Assembly: GCA_028532905.1 (NCBI GenBank)
Contig: JAQQAM010000293.1
Coordinates: forward strand, 1 to 38,563
Reading direction: 5' to 3'
Source of the DNA: Spirochaetales bacterium
Lineage (GTDB): Bacteria; Spirochaetota; Spirochaetia; DSM-2461
DNA: 38,563 nucleotides
The position numbers and the translations under genes are program-made. Positions 1-7,846 of this stretch are shown piece after piece. The notes beneath the pieces were generated by a model that saw only the letters and a program-made list of their open reading frames with translations, was not told the DNA's origin and did no database searches. The first letter of the stretch is position 1. Each line of letters begins with the position of its first letter.

Positions 1-340
1 GTGGACCAATCTCTTTTTTACTGTAGTCCCGGTTGTTCAAGCCGAATTCCACATTCGCCCGCACGGACAGGTGGGGGAAAATTGCATAATTCTGAAAAAC
101 CATGCCGATATTTCTTTTGCTCGGGTCCAGATCATTAATGATGTTTTCATCAAAATGAAACTCACCGCCCTCGATGGTGTTGAATCCGGCGATCATTCTC
201 AACAGAGTCGTTTTACCGCAGCCCGAGGGGCCCAATAATTTAAAGAACTCTCCGTCTTTAATACTCAGATTCAAGTCAGGAATAATGACATTATCCCCGT
301 ATTTTTTTAATGCATGATTTATATCTATCGCGACACTCAT
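1..340 (-). CDS. ABC transporter ATP-binding protein, 5' part only
   Basis: This is the N-terminal part of a PotA/FbpC-type ABC ATPase; the gene runs off the left edge of the window. The ATG is at 338-340. About 113 residues are visible, with a Walker A motif GPSGCGKTT near residues 43-51 and a Q-loop FQNYAIFPHLSV near residues 86-97. In this family the ATPase drives import through inner-membrane permeases that take substrate from a periplasmic binding protein. The binding protein is the gene immediately upstream on the same strand (413-1459), so the two should form one importer; the permease genes presumably lie beyond the window. A stem-loop with a T-rich tail separates the two genes and may lower ATPase expression. 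Substrate cannot be told from this part. Confidence in the family is high. Confidence 0.9.
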   Translation of the reverse strand, partial: MSVAIDINHALKKYGDNVIIPDLNLSIKDGEFFKLLGPSGCGKTTLLRMIAGFNTIEGGEFHFDENIINDLDPSKRNIGMVFQNYAIFPHLSVRANVEFGLNNRDYSKKEIGP

Positions 341-354
341 TACTGTTTTTCCCC

Positions 355-398
355 AAAAAATAAGCACCTGAAGAAAACCCGGGCTTCCTTCAGGTGCT
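355..398 (-). terminator. stem-loop terminator or attenuator between binding protein and ATPase genes
   Basis: On the minus strand an 11-bp perfect stem is formed by 388-398 and 363-373 (AGCACCTGAAG pairing with CTTCAGGTGCT) around a 14-base loop, followed at once by TTATTTTTT. It lies in the 72 bases between the binding-protein stop and the ATPase start. The form is that of a rho-independent terminator. Within an operon such elements commonly allow much more binding protein than ATPase or permease. Confidence 0.75.
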
Positions 399-412
399 GT
401 AAAGTTAATTTA

Positions 413-1459
413 TCAGTCTTCCAGACTTGTATACATCTCGATGTAGCGGTCAACAATGTTCTGCTTGTTGGCAGAAACATAGGCTGTGTCTTCCACTTTC
501 ACGTTGATCTGATCAAGAGGTTTCATGTAATCCGCTGTTTTCACACCTTCGTAAACGGGTCTGTTGGTCAGGGTCATGCCGTATACTTCCTGCACTTCTT
601 TAGATGTAATGAAGTCCATAAACAGTTTGGCCGCTTCAGGATGTTTGGCGTCCTTGATGATGGCACAGCCGGCGGGCAGGAATACAACACCTTCTTCCAT
701 GTAGATGACTTCTACATCGGCGCCGTCGTTGATCAGGGTCAGGCAGGGGTCTTCATAGGACAGACCGATGGTATACTCGCCGTCTCTTACACCCTTCCAG
801 ACACCGGAACTGGAACCCAGAACCTTCAGATTTTTGAAAATATCGGCAACCTTGTCCCAGGCCGCATCGCTTTCGTATCCGCCGAAGTCGATCAGCATAT
901 TGGTCAGATGAGCAAAGGAGCTGGATGATTTGGCGGGATCACCGGAAACGATCTGTCCTTCCAGCTGGGGTCCGTATTTGATGATATCTTCATAACCGGT
1001 GATGGTAACACCGGGAAGTTTTTCTGCCATTTTTGTCTTGTTGATTACAATAACGCTGCCGTCAAGGGTGTTTTTGGTAACATAACCGCTTTCATTCCGG
1101 AATGCTTCCACCAGATACGCATCGTTCTTGCTCACATAATCTGCCCACAGGTCTCTCTGAGCCAGGATTGTTGCATAGCTTCCGCCGTACATCACATCCC
1201 CCTGGGGATCATGTTTTTCTGCTTCAATACGTTTGAGACACTCACCGGTACCAGCGGAAATGAACTCCACTTCAATACCGTATTTTTCTTCAAAAGGTTT
1301 TTCCACCGCATTGAGCAGACCCTCTGAGTTGGGAGAGTACACAACCAGTTTCTTCTCTTCCGGAGCGCTTCCGGATTCTACGGACTCCTGGGAACCGGTG
1401 GCAAAGACATTGAAGCTGACCAGCATACAGACTGCTGCCATGACTAAGATTTTTTTCAT
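413..1459 (-). CDS. ABC transporter substrate-binding protein (AfuA/FbpA-like, family 1)
   Basis: This is a periplasmic solute-binding protein of 348 residues. The frame stays open to 1558, but the ATG at 1459 is chosen because AAGGAAGG lies just upstream and the protein then opens with a signal peptide (MKKILVMAAVCMLVSFNVFA), probably cut after VFA. The mature part begins with a low-complexity TGSQES segment and then KLVVYSPNSEGLL, followed by a family 1 binding-protein fold. The family includes iron(III), phosphonate and sugar-phosphate binders. No iron-type tyrosine pair is obvious. It follows a YesM/YesN-type two-component pair and precedes an ABC ATPase on the same strand, so the signal sensed upstream probably concerns the same nutrient. 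AfuA and staphylococcal HptA, of this general group, handle hexose phosphates, which makes sugar phosphate a candidate here; that is inference. Confidence 0.88.
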   Translation of the reverse strand: MKKILVMAAVCMLVSFNVFATGSQESVESGSAPEEKKLVVYSPNSEGLLNAVEKPFEEKYGIEVEFISAGTGECLKRIEAEKHDPQGDVMYGGSYATILAQRDLWADYVSKNDAYLVEAFRNESGYVTKNTLDGSVIVINKTKMAEKLPGVTITGYEDIIKYGPQLEGQIVSGDPAKSSSSFAHLTNMLIDFGGYESDAAWDKVADIFKNLKVLGSSSGVWKGVRDGEYTIGLSYEDPCLTLINDGADVEVIYMEEGVVFLPAGCAIIKDAKHPEAAKLFMDFITSKEVQEVYGMTLTNRPVYEGVKTADYMKPLDQINVKVEDTAYVSANKQNIVDRYIEMYTSLED

Positions 1460-1571
1460 TTCGACCTTCCTTATTAGTAAAGTGATGTATAATTTTAGCA
1501 CTGCTTTCAGCAGCCCGATATACCACGAAAAGGCAGACTTCGGATGAAAAAAAGCCAAAGGCCGGGGATCT

Positions 1572-2327
1572 TTATTTTTTTCGAATCAGTTCGGTAACCG
1601 AATGGCCGGTATATTTCTTGAAAATGGTACAGAAGTATTTGTAATCCTTAAAACCGACCATCCGGGCCACTTTGTACACGGGCAGCTCCCCCAGACGCAT
1701 CAGTTGAGTGGCCTTATAGATTCTGTAACGGTTCAATGTGGAATTGAATTTGAGACCATGCTCTTTCAATTTGTTTTTTATGGATGAAACACTGTAGTTC
1801 AATTCGCCGGATACATCGTCCAGAACAATCTTATGTGTGTAGTTCTCTTTGATAAAGGTGATAATCGCCTGGAGCAAAGGGTCTTCACTCTGAATATCCT
1901 GATAAACATCAGAAAAGTCTTTGATCTGGTATTTTGTGTTGTTCAGCAGGTTCTTATCATTCAGGTTTGCTATGGCCTTTTGCAGGGAGACTTCCAGAAT
2001 CTGGTGATTCAGAGGCTTAACAAGATATTCGGTCACCCCATAGCTGATCGCTTTTTTGGCATACTCGAAATCGCTGTGGCCGCTTAAGATGAGAAACTCA
2101 TACTTCTTCCTGTTCTCAATCTTTTCAATCATTTCCAGACCGCTCATAAGGGGCATTTTAATATCGGTAATGATGATATCCGCCGGATGTTCGGCCAGAT
2201 ATTCCAGACAGGAAACAGGGTTGTCAAAATCCGCAACCACCTTCAAGCCCAGGCTGTGAAAGTCAAAACTGAATATCAGTCCCTTGCGGATAATATCTTC
2301 ATCTTCGCAGATCACTACATTATACAC
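1572..2327 (-). CDS. AraC-family response regulator (YesN-like)
   Basis: A 251-residue response regulator. The N-terminal receiver domain (about 1-120) has the acidic cluster CEDED near residues 7-11, the phospho-acceptor Asp at about residue 55 (IIITDIKMP), Ser in LILSGHSDF and Lys in YLVKPLN. The C-terminal 100 residues form a double helix-turn-helix AraC domain, seen in FKDYKYFCTIFKKYTGHSV. In YesN-type systems the kinase phosphorylates the receiver and the AraC domain activates transport genes nearby. The reading frame overlaps the end of the kinase gene by 8 bases, so the two are translationally coupled. The binding protein begins 112 bases downstream and is the most likely target. That gap contains TGCTAAAAT, a possible extended -10, but no good -35. 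Confidence 0.92.
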   Translation of the reverse strand: MYNVVICEDEDIIRKGLIFSFDFHSLGLKVVADFDNPVSCLEYLAEHPADIIITDIKMPLMSGLEMIEKIENRKKYEFLILSGHSDFEYAKKAISYGVTEYLVKPLNHQILEVSLQKAIANLNDKNLLNNTKYQIKDFSDVYQDIQSEDPLLQAIITFIKENYTHKIVLDDVSGELNYSVSSIKNKLKEHGLKFNSTLNRYRIYKATQLMRLGELPVYKVARMVGFKDYKYFCTIFKKYTGHSVTELIRKK

Positions 2328-3969
2328 TGTGGGCCGTCCTGTTCTTAAACATCATTTCAAAGACCGTCCCGTCCCGGTCCCGCCGGACCTGCAGGACCGC
2401 ATCAGGATACAGAATCATAAACCGTCTAAGCACATTATGAATGCCGATATGATTGGTGGGGTTCTTTTTCTGTCTGCTGACCTCGTTGATCTCCCGGATC
2501 ACATCATCTGTAATGCTGACGCCGTTATCCCTCACTCTGATATGGCAAAGGCCGTCAGTCACTTCCGCAGTAATATCAATACAAACGGCCATGCTGCCGG
2601 CAAAACCGTATTTAATGCTGTTGCTCACAAGGGGCTGGAGAGCCAGTTTGGGGACAAGCACATCCTTTATTTCATCTGAGGTCTGGATGGAATATTTCAA
2701 CTTGTCCGAGAATCTGTATTTATGCAGTTCCAGATATTTCCTTAAATACGCCAGGTCGTGATCCAATGAAGAATACTCGATATCGTTGGAAATGGAGTAC
2801 CGCAGAATATCAGTCAAATCCAGAATATACTGCTCCGTCCCTTTCATATCAAACTGCATGGAATACCGAATGGTCTCCAGGGAATTATAGAGAAAATGGG
2901 GATTGAACTGGGCATCCAGCTTCCTTTTTTCAAAAAGGATGTTCGTTTCATTCAATTCCTGATTCAGTGTGATTTCATAATTCAGTTTGTCCAGCATCTC
3001 GTTTATATTCAGGGCCAGGCTGCTGAAGTCCTCATCCAGATTCTCATTGATTCTGTGCTCCAGATGCCCCATGGACACCGTGTTTGTATCGGCAATAATG
3101 GATTCCACACTCCGGGCATTTTCCTGTGCCAGTTTTCTGATAATCCTGTTGGTAAAGAAAACCACCCCTATCACCACTATAAATAAGAGGGAAAAGACAA
3201 TGACATAGGATCGGCTCAGGCTGATGTTTTTTTCAAGGGAATAAATGGAATAAAAATCCTTATTCACCCGAGTCACATGGTATTTAACTGAGTCGATGGT
3301 GTACTCGGAGGCATATTTGAAATCCAGGCTATCCTCCAGGAGTTTGAAATTATTGGTAGCTATAATGCCGCCGAACCGGTCGGTGATGACATAATCCCCG
3401 GTATTGGGTAACAACGCATACCCCAGATCACTGATTTCAATGGAATACATATCAAACCCGATGAGCTGGTCATCTCTGTATAAACCTCCGTAGCAGATCA
3501 GCACAGCGGTCTGGGTCTTGTAACTGGGATACAAAATGAACTGTATGGGTGACTCATCCCTGATTCTGTCTCTGATAATACCCAGATAGATCTTGTATTG
3601 GGGCAGCAGATGATAGGATTCCTGATATATAGGGTTCAGATCCAGATCATAGATATCATAGTTGTAGCGGACATTGATGGTCCGGGAAAAGGAATAGTCC
3701 GTGGCTGATACCAGCTTTCTGCTCACCTGCTTGTTCTGTATGGCACGGATGAAATCCTCATCCGAATTATGCAGATTGATCTGGGCGGCTATTTTGTCCG
3801 TCAGAGCCAGAAAGGATTCATTCACAAACTCGATGCTGTGGTTCTTGTTTATATTGGCATTTACTAAATTGACGATGACCGTTACGGATGTAAAAAGGAT
3901 GACAATAACGAATATGAGCTTTATGGAAAAAACCATAAATTCTTTTCGCAATTTAGTCTGAAAATTCAT
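2320..3969 (-). CDS. sensor histidine kinase (YesM/LytS type, His_kinase plus HATPase)
   Basis: A 549-residue membrane sensor kinase. A first membrane helix (about 12-37) and a second (about 255-274) enclose an extracytoplasmic sensor region of about 215 residues, probably dCache-like. A HAMP-like linker (275-330) leads to the His_kinase domain with QFNPHFLYNSLETIRY, whose phosphorylated His is at about 358. The C-terminal HATPase region contains the N-box VSNSIKYGF and a G-box region HIGIHNVLRRF. This is the classic YesM layout, paired here with the overlapping AraC-type regulator. ATG 3969 has no Shine-Dalgarno; a second ATG at 3936 would remove 11 residues. A weak promoter lies immediately upstream of 3969, so a short or absent leader is possible. 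Confidence 0.93.
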   Translation of the reverse strand: MNFQTKLRKEFMVFSIKLIFVIVILFTSVTVIVNLVNANINKNHSIEFVNESFLALTDKIAAQINLHNSDEDFIRAIQNKQVSRKLVSATDYSFSRTINVRYNYDIYDLDLNPIYQESYHLLPQYKIYLGIIRDRIRDESPIQFILYPSYKTQTAVLICYGGLYRDDQLIGFDMYSIEISDLGYALLPNTGDYVITDRFGGIIATNNFKLLEDSLDFKYASEYTIDSVKYHVTRVNKDFYSIYSLEKNISLSRSYVIVFSLLFIVVIGVVFFTNRIIRKLAQENARSVESIIADTNTVSMGHLEHRINENLDEDFSSLALNINEMLDKLNYEITLNQELNETNILFEKRKLDAQFNPHFLYNSLETIRYSMQFDMKGTEQYILDLTDILRYSISNDIEYSSLDHDLAYLRKYLELHKYRFSDKLKYSIQTSDEIKDVLVPKLALQPLVSNSIKYGFAGSMAVCIDITAEVTDGLCHIRVRDNGVSITDDVIREINEVSRQKKNPTNHIGIHNVLRRFMILYPDAVLQVRRDRDGTVFEMMFKNRTAHSV

Positions 3970-3975
3970 AAAATC

Positions 3976-4004
3976 AGTTAATCGTATATGTTTACTATTT
4001 GCAA
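3976..4004 (-). promoter_or_regulatory. weak candidate promoter of the kinase-regulator operon
   Basis: TTGCAA (3999-4004) and TTAACT (3976-3981) are 17 bases apart on the minus strand, and the -10 ends 6 bases before the ATG at 3969. Both boxes are imperfect. It is listed because the gene has no ribosome-binding site and the arrangement recurs elsewhere in the window. Confidence 0.35.
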
Positions 4005-4020
4005 GTGTTCCATTTAGGGC

Positions 4021-4728
4021 CTAACGCAGATAGTACTCCACCGTAGAGACAACACGGATTCGTTTTATATGGGGATTGTTCCGGTCACGGGGGGAGATAC
4101 TGAACTGCCCCTGTGAGGCTTTTTTAATCTTCCCCAGACTGCTTTCCGAATCATCGGCGAAGCGCTGAGCCACCTCTCGGGCATTTTTCGTTGCTTCCTC
4201 AATCATTTCCGGCTTGATCTCATTCAGGCGGTTGAACAGGTATTCGGTCTGGTAGGCGGTATCGGAAAAAACAATGCCCTGCCGCCCCAGTTCCGCCAGG
4301 GAACTCATGAGAGCTCTGACCGTATCAATACGGGAGGAATAGACCGTTATGGTTCTGATGGAGCTGTAGCGGAAAGGTGTTTCCTGACCGCCGTAACTGA
4401 AGGCAGACTTATCGGTCACAGCAGGGGGTGAGAGACTGATCTCATCCTCCCGGATTCCCTTTTCCATCAGAAAAGACCGGATGCTCTCGGTATCTTCTTC
4501 CACCGAGGCATACAGGGCCGCCGCGTCATTTCCCGTCCGGGTGAACTGTATGGGCCAGATCACCACATCCGCCGGATACTCCCGCTCCGAGAGTCCCTTG
4601 ACCACAACACTCCGTTCGAAAGATTTGACCCGTATGGTCGCCGTCGACACAATGAGTCCCAGACCCAACAGTCCGGCCATCAGAGAGAATCCCAGAATCA
4701 TGGCACTGCCCGTTCTATCTTCAGACAT
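4021..4728 (-). CDS. SIMPL domain-containing protein (DUF541, YggE-like)
   Basis: A 235-residue protein with one N-terminal membrane helix (about 8-30, SAMILGFSLMAGLLGLGLIV) followed by a SIMPL/DUF541 domain, recognised by VVVKGLSEREYPADVVIW at its start and by EATKNAREVAQRFADD in the second half. The family is anchored in the inner membrane with the domain outside; its role is poorly defined and has been linked to stress and to kinase signalling. The frame is open to 4785, but ATG 4728 has a near-ideal site (GGGAGGAACTCC) and overlaps the stop of the upstream ArsC-like gene by 8 bases, so the two are coupled. No functional link between the two partners is evident. Confidence 0.85.
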   Translation of the reverse strand: MSEDRTGSAMILGFSLMAGLLGLGLIVSTATIRVKSFERSVVVKGLSEREYPADVVIWPIQFTRTGNDAAALYASVEEDTESIRSFLMEKGIREDEISLSPPAVTDKSAFSYGGQETPFRYSSIRTITVYSSRIDTVRALMSSLAELGRQGIVFSDTAYQTEYLFNRLNEIKPEMIEEATKNAREVAQRFADDSESSLGKIKKASQGQFSISPRDRNNPHIKRIRVVSTVEYYLR

Positions 4729-5080
4729 GGAGTTCCTCCCATTGGGCTTCCCGAAAGCCGACGAGCACAGTATTCCCCTGCACATAAAGGGGCCGTTTGA
4801 TCAGCATCCCGTCACCGGCCAGGATCTCCGCCGCTTCTTCGGCGCTCATGGTCCCGACCCGGTCCTTCAGTCCCAGCTCCCGGTATCGTTTACCCGATGT
4901 GTTGAAAAAACGCTTCGGCGGCAGACCGCTCTTTTTCATAAGATTCAGAAGGGTTTCCGCATCGGGAGTCTCCTCCACAATATGCACAGCTTCGAAATCC
5001 ACACCTTTTAATTCAAGCCATTTCAGGGCTTTCCGGCAGGTGGAACATTTGGGATACTGGTACACACGGGCAGAGCTCAT
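4721..5080 (-). CDS. ArsC/Spx-family thioredoxin-fold protein
   Basis: A 119-residue protein of the ArsC/Spx superfamily. It opens with YQYPKCSTCRKALKWLE, so the redox site is CSTC at about residues 10-13. Later it has LMKKSGLPPKRFFNTSGKRYRELGLKD, and near the C-terminus MLIKRPLYVQGNTVLVGFREAQWEE, which carries the conserved LIKRP stretch. Length is normal. The CxxC makes it resemble YffB or Spx-type members more than classical arsenate reductases with a single N-terminal Cys, so an arsenate role should not be assumed. AGGAG lies 9 bases before ATG 5080. It leads a two-gene operon with the SIMPL protein and is divergent from the RimB-like gene. Confidence 0.88.
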   Translation of the reverse strand: MSSARVYQYPKCSTCRKALKWLELKGVDFEAVHIVEETPDAETLLNLMKKSGLPPKRFFNTSGKRYRELGLKDRVGTMSAEEAAEILAGDGMLIKRPLYVQGNTVLVGFREAQWEELHV

Positions 5081-5111
5081 AAAAATCTCCTACTAAACTT
5101 CACTTAAAAAA

Positions 5112-5141
5112 AGTATACTTAAAACAAATCTTGGTTTTCAA
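5112..5141 (-). promoter_or_regulatory. promoter of the ArsC-like/SIMPL operon
   Basis: TTGAAA (5136-5141) and TATACT (5112-5117) are 18 bases apart on the minus strand, about 30 bases upstream of the ArsC-like ATG, leaving room for its AGGAG site. The -10 lies in the palindrome AGTATACT (5112-5119), so a TATACT also reads on the plus strand toward the RimB-like gene. No matching plus-strand -35 is seen. Confidence 0.55.
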
Positions 5142-5152
5142 GGAAGAAGCGA

Positions 5153-5632
5153 TTGAAAAAGGATCTCCCTGAACCCACAGCCATCGGCTGGAGAGAATGG
5201 ATCTCATTTCCGGACTGGGGTATTGAATACACAAAAGTGAAAGTCGATACAGGTGCCAGATCGTCATCCCTCCATGTGGGGGATCTGGAATATTTCCAGG
5301 AGAAAGACGAGGAATGGGTCAGTTTTTTTGTCTATCCCTGGCAGGAATCTACCAAAGATAAAGTCCGCATCAAAGCAAAGGTACTTGACTATAAACAGGT
5401 AAAAAGCTCCTCAGGCTGCAAGGACAGACGCCCTGTCATTTCGGCAGACCTTGTGGTTGCCGGACGGAGAATCAGTACAGAACTGACTTTAAGCAACCGT
5501 TCGGAGATGGGTTTCCGCATGCTCCTGGGACGGGCCTCCATCCGTAAGGGCTTTATCATTTATCCGGGGCGGTCCTATCTGGGGGGTAAAGCTCCTGCAG
5601 ATATCAGAAAAAGAAACAGAGGCAATATCTGA
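5153..5632 (+). CDS. RimB-like retropepsin-type protease (PF05618, ATP-dependent zinc protease family)
   Basis: A 159-residue protein of the family named putative ATP-dependent zinc protease, whose fold is in fact retropepsin-like. The key motif KVDTGARSSSLHV places the catalytic Asp at about residue 32 (DTGA), and LLGRASI near residues 124-130 is the second typical retropepsin element. The start is TTG at 5153, eight bases after AAGGAAG; no ATG fits. In Pseudomonas, RimB is encoded with RimA and RimK and influences glutamylation of ribosomal protein S6. Here it is the first of three coupled genes: its TGA shares a base with the next ATG (TGATG). The product probably acts on a glutamate-modified protein or peptide made by the RimK-like ligase; that is inference. 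Confidence 0.87.
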   Translation: MKKDLPEPTAIGWREWISFPDWGIEYTKVKVDTGARSSSLHVGDLEYFQEKDEEWVSFFVYPWQESTKDKVRIKAKVLDYKQVKSSSGCKDRRPVISADLVVAGRRISTELTLSNRSEMGFRMLLGRASIRKGFIIYPGRSYLGGKAPADIRKRNRGNI

Positions 5633-6603
5633 TGGCCGGGTCGGAAAAGAACAGCACCTTTGAAATTGCCGGCATGAGCATCCGTCCCGGCAGCCGGTCC
5701 ACAGGTGAGTTTCCCCTTGCCAGACTGGTCACCGGAAATCAGATTTCCATGCCCCTGTCGGTCATAAACGGAAGGGAACCGGGACCGGTTATCTGGATCA
5801 GCGCCGCCATCCACGGAGATGAGGTGTCGGGAGTAGAGGTGATCAGGCAGGTAACGGAAAAGATCAACCCTAAAGAGTTCCGGGGCACTTTGATCACCGT
5901 TCCCATTGTCAATGTTCATGGTTTTCTGAACAGTGAGCGCTATCTGCCTGACCGGAGGGACCTGAACAGGTCTTTCCCCGGATCAGCCCAGGGCTCCCTG
6001 GCCGCACGAATTGCCCATCTGTTCATGTCGGAAATCGTCAGCAGATGCTCCCTGGGAATAGATCTCCACACCGGTTCAAACGACAGGTCTAACTATCCTC
6101 AGATCCGGTCCGATCTGGATGATCCGGAAACCAGACGCCTGTGCGGTGTATTCGGCGCTCCCGTTATGCTCCATTCCAAAACCAGAGACGGCTCCCTGCG
6201 GGAAGCTGCCAGCGTGCTGGGAAAAAAAGTGCTTCTCTACGAAGGGGGCGAGGCTAACCGTTTTGATTACAATGCCATCCGATACGCCGTGGAAGGAATC
6301 TTAAGAATACTCGCGGATCAGAATATGATAGACTATACAGCCGAGCAGGCGGACAAAAGCTGTTATGTCTGCCGCAGCAGCTTTTGGCTCAGGGCAAAAA
6401 AGAGCGGTATTGCCATCATGGGCAGCGATCTGGGAGATACTGTACAAAAAGGGCAGATCCTGGGGGTTATACACGACTCTCTGGGCAAAAGGCTCGGTAG
6501 AATTATTTCAAAAAGCAGCGGCATCATCATAGGAAGAACCATGCAGCCCCTGGTGAATCAGGGAGATGCGGTATTCCACATTGCGGAGGTAGAAGATAAA
6601 TGA
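5632..6603 (+). CDS. succinylglutamate desuccinylase/aspartoacylase family zinc hydrolase
   Basis: A 323-residue M14-like zinc amidohydrolase of the AstE/ASPA group. Zinc ligands are visible as AAIHGDEVSG (His 61, Glu 64) and GIDLHTGS (His 146). The substrate-binding motif DLNRSFPG starts at residue 110, and Glu 204 in LLYEGGEANRFD is the probable catalytic acid. The C-terminal 70 residues (MGSDLGDTVQKGQILGVI onward) form the beta-rich domain usual in long AstE-like proteins. It is encoded by the middle gene of the RimB-AstE-RimK set, with a 1-base overlap upstream and 4 bases downstream. In such clusters it is thought to cut an amide bond of an acyl-glutamate or glutamyl conjugate; the true substrate is not known. 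Confidence 0.88.
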   Translation: MAGSEKNSTFEIAGMSIRPGSRSTGEFPLARLVTGNQISMPLSVINGREPGPVIWISAAIHGDEVSGVEVIRQVTEKINPKEFRGTLITVPIVNVHGFLNSERYLPDRRDLNRSFPGSAQGSLAARIAHLFMSEIVSRCSLGIDLHTGSNDRSNYPQIRSDLDDPETRRLCGVFGAPVMLHSKTRDGSLREAASVLGKKVLLYEGGEANRFDYNAIRYAVEGILRILADQNMIDYTAEQADKSCYVCRSSFWLRAKKSGIAIMGSDLGDTVQKGQILGVIHDSLGKRLGRIISKSSGIIIGRTMQPLVNQGDAVFHIAEVEDK

Positions 6604-7790
6604 AACTGGCTATATTATCCCGGGCGCCCCGGTCGTACAGCACAAAAAGACTGAAAATGGCAGCCCTGGAAAGGGGTCACAACTGCAAGGTTCTGAATAC
6701 CCTCCGTTTTGCCATAGATTTATCCGGAAACTTCCCGGATCTTCAGTTCCAGGGGAAACAGCTGTCCGACTACGATGCCATCCTCCCCAGAATCGGAGCA
6801 TCCATTACCTATTTCGGAACCGCTGTGGTGCGGCAGTTTGAACAGATGGACGTCTACACCCCCAACACATCCAACGGCATTTCCAACTCAAGGGACAAAC
6901 TGAGGGCCACCCAGATTCTCTCCCGTCACGACATTGGCATACCGGCCACCACCTTTGTGAGAGATCAGAAAGACGTAAAATCGGCCATTGAACGGGTCGG
7001 CGGCGCTCCAGTGGTAATCAAGCTGTTGGAGGGAACTCAGGGAATAGGGGTGATTCTGGCTCCTGAGATGAAGGTGGCAGAAGCCATTATCGAAACCCTC
7101 CAGAGTACCCAGCAGAACGTCCTGATCCAGCAGTTTATTTCCGAAAGCAAGGGTAAGGACATCCGGGCCCTTGTGGTGGGAGACCGGGTTGTGGGAGCCA
7201 TGCGGAGAAGCGCCCAGGGTGACGAGTTCCGCTCCAATGTTCACCGGGGCGGCACCACAGAAGCAATCCAACTGGACCCGGTCTATGAACAGACCGCTGT
7301 GAGGGCAGCACAGATAATGGGCCTGAGAGTGGCCGGTGTGGATATGCTGGAAGGCCGGGACGGCCCTCTGGTGATGGAAGTGAACTCCTCACCGGGACTG
7401 GAAGGGATAGAAAAAGCCACCGGTCTGGATATTGCAGGGTCCATCATCGACTACATAGCCAACCAGGTCGACTTCCCGGAACTGGATGTAAGGCAGCGTC
7501 TGTCTGTGAGCACCGGCTATGGTGTGGCGGAACTGCTGGTGAAGGAAGACAGCCATCTGGTGGGCCAGACCCTGGGAGCCTCGGGTCTGAGGGATCAGGA
7601 TATAACAGTTCTCACCCTCCACAGAGAAACGGAGGTCATACCCAATCCCAGAGAGAGCAGGATTCTGGAATCCAATGACCGCCTCCTGTGCTTCGGTCGG
7701 CTGGAATCCATGCGGGAGATGATTCCCAAACGTAAAAAAAGGCGTATGAAAGTGAAAAAGCTGCCGGAGAAACTGGTGGGCGAACTGTAG
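6600..7790 (+). CDS. RimK-like ATP-grasp glutamate ligase fused to an RCK_C (TrkA_C) domain
   Basis: A 396-residue ATP-grasp ligase. Residues 1-295 match RimK: the N-terminal domain MKLAILSRAPRSYSTKRL, SNSRDKLRATQILSRHDIGI, ATP-binding Lys 141 with the GTQGIGV loop at 145-151, and metal ligands in VMEVNSSPGLEGIE (Glu 260, Asn 262). RimK enzymes add L-glutamate to a carboxyl terminus or side chain. Residues about 303-375 (GYGVAELLV, VGQTLGASGLRDQDITVLTL, LESNDRLLCFG) look like an RCK_C ligand-binding domain, as in potassium-channel regulators. After that comes a very basic tail (PKRKKRRMKVKK). Escherichia coli RimK, of about 300 residues, lacks this extension. The gene overlaps the AstE-like gene by ATGA. 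The RCK_C domain could let a nucleotide control the ligase; that is inference. Confidence 0.88.
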   Translation: MKLAILSRAPRSYSTKRLKMAALERGHNCKVLNTLRFAIDLSGNFPDLQFQGKQLSDYDAILPRIGASITYFGTAVVRQFEQMDVYTPNTSNGISNSRDKLRATQILSRHDIGIPATTFVRDQKDVKSAIERVGGAPVVIKLLEGTQGIGVILAPEMKVAEAIIETLQSTQQNVLIQQFISESKGKDIRALVVGDRVVGAMRRSAQGDEFRSNVHRGGTTEAIQLDPVYEQTAVRAAQIMGLRVAGVDMLEGRDGPLVMEVNSSPGLEGIEKATGLDIAGSIIDYIANQVDFPELDVRQRLSVSTGYGVAELLVKEDSHLVGQTLGASGLRDQDITVLTLHRETEVIPNPRESRILESNDRLLCFGRLESMREMIPKRKKRRMKVKKLPEKLVGEL

Positions 7791-7846
7791 GCCGCAAAAG
7801 CGGATCACGGGTCAGGTCTCCCGAAAAAATAAAAAAACGATAATTC

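Noticed and set aside
1460-1558. Extension of the binding protein upstream to 1558
   Set aside because: It would put 33 residues before a clear signal peptide; ATG 1459 has the ribosome-binding site.
1549-1571. Short GCC-TTT-GGC hairpin with T run after the response regulator as a terminator
   Set aside because: A 3-bp stem is too weak to support, although the T run is real.
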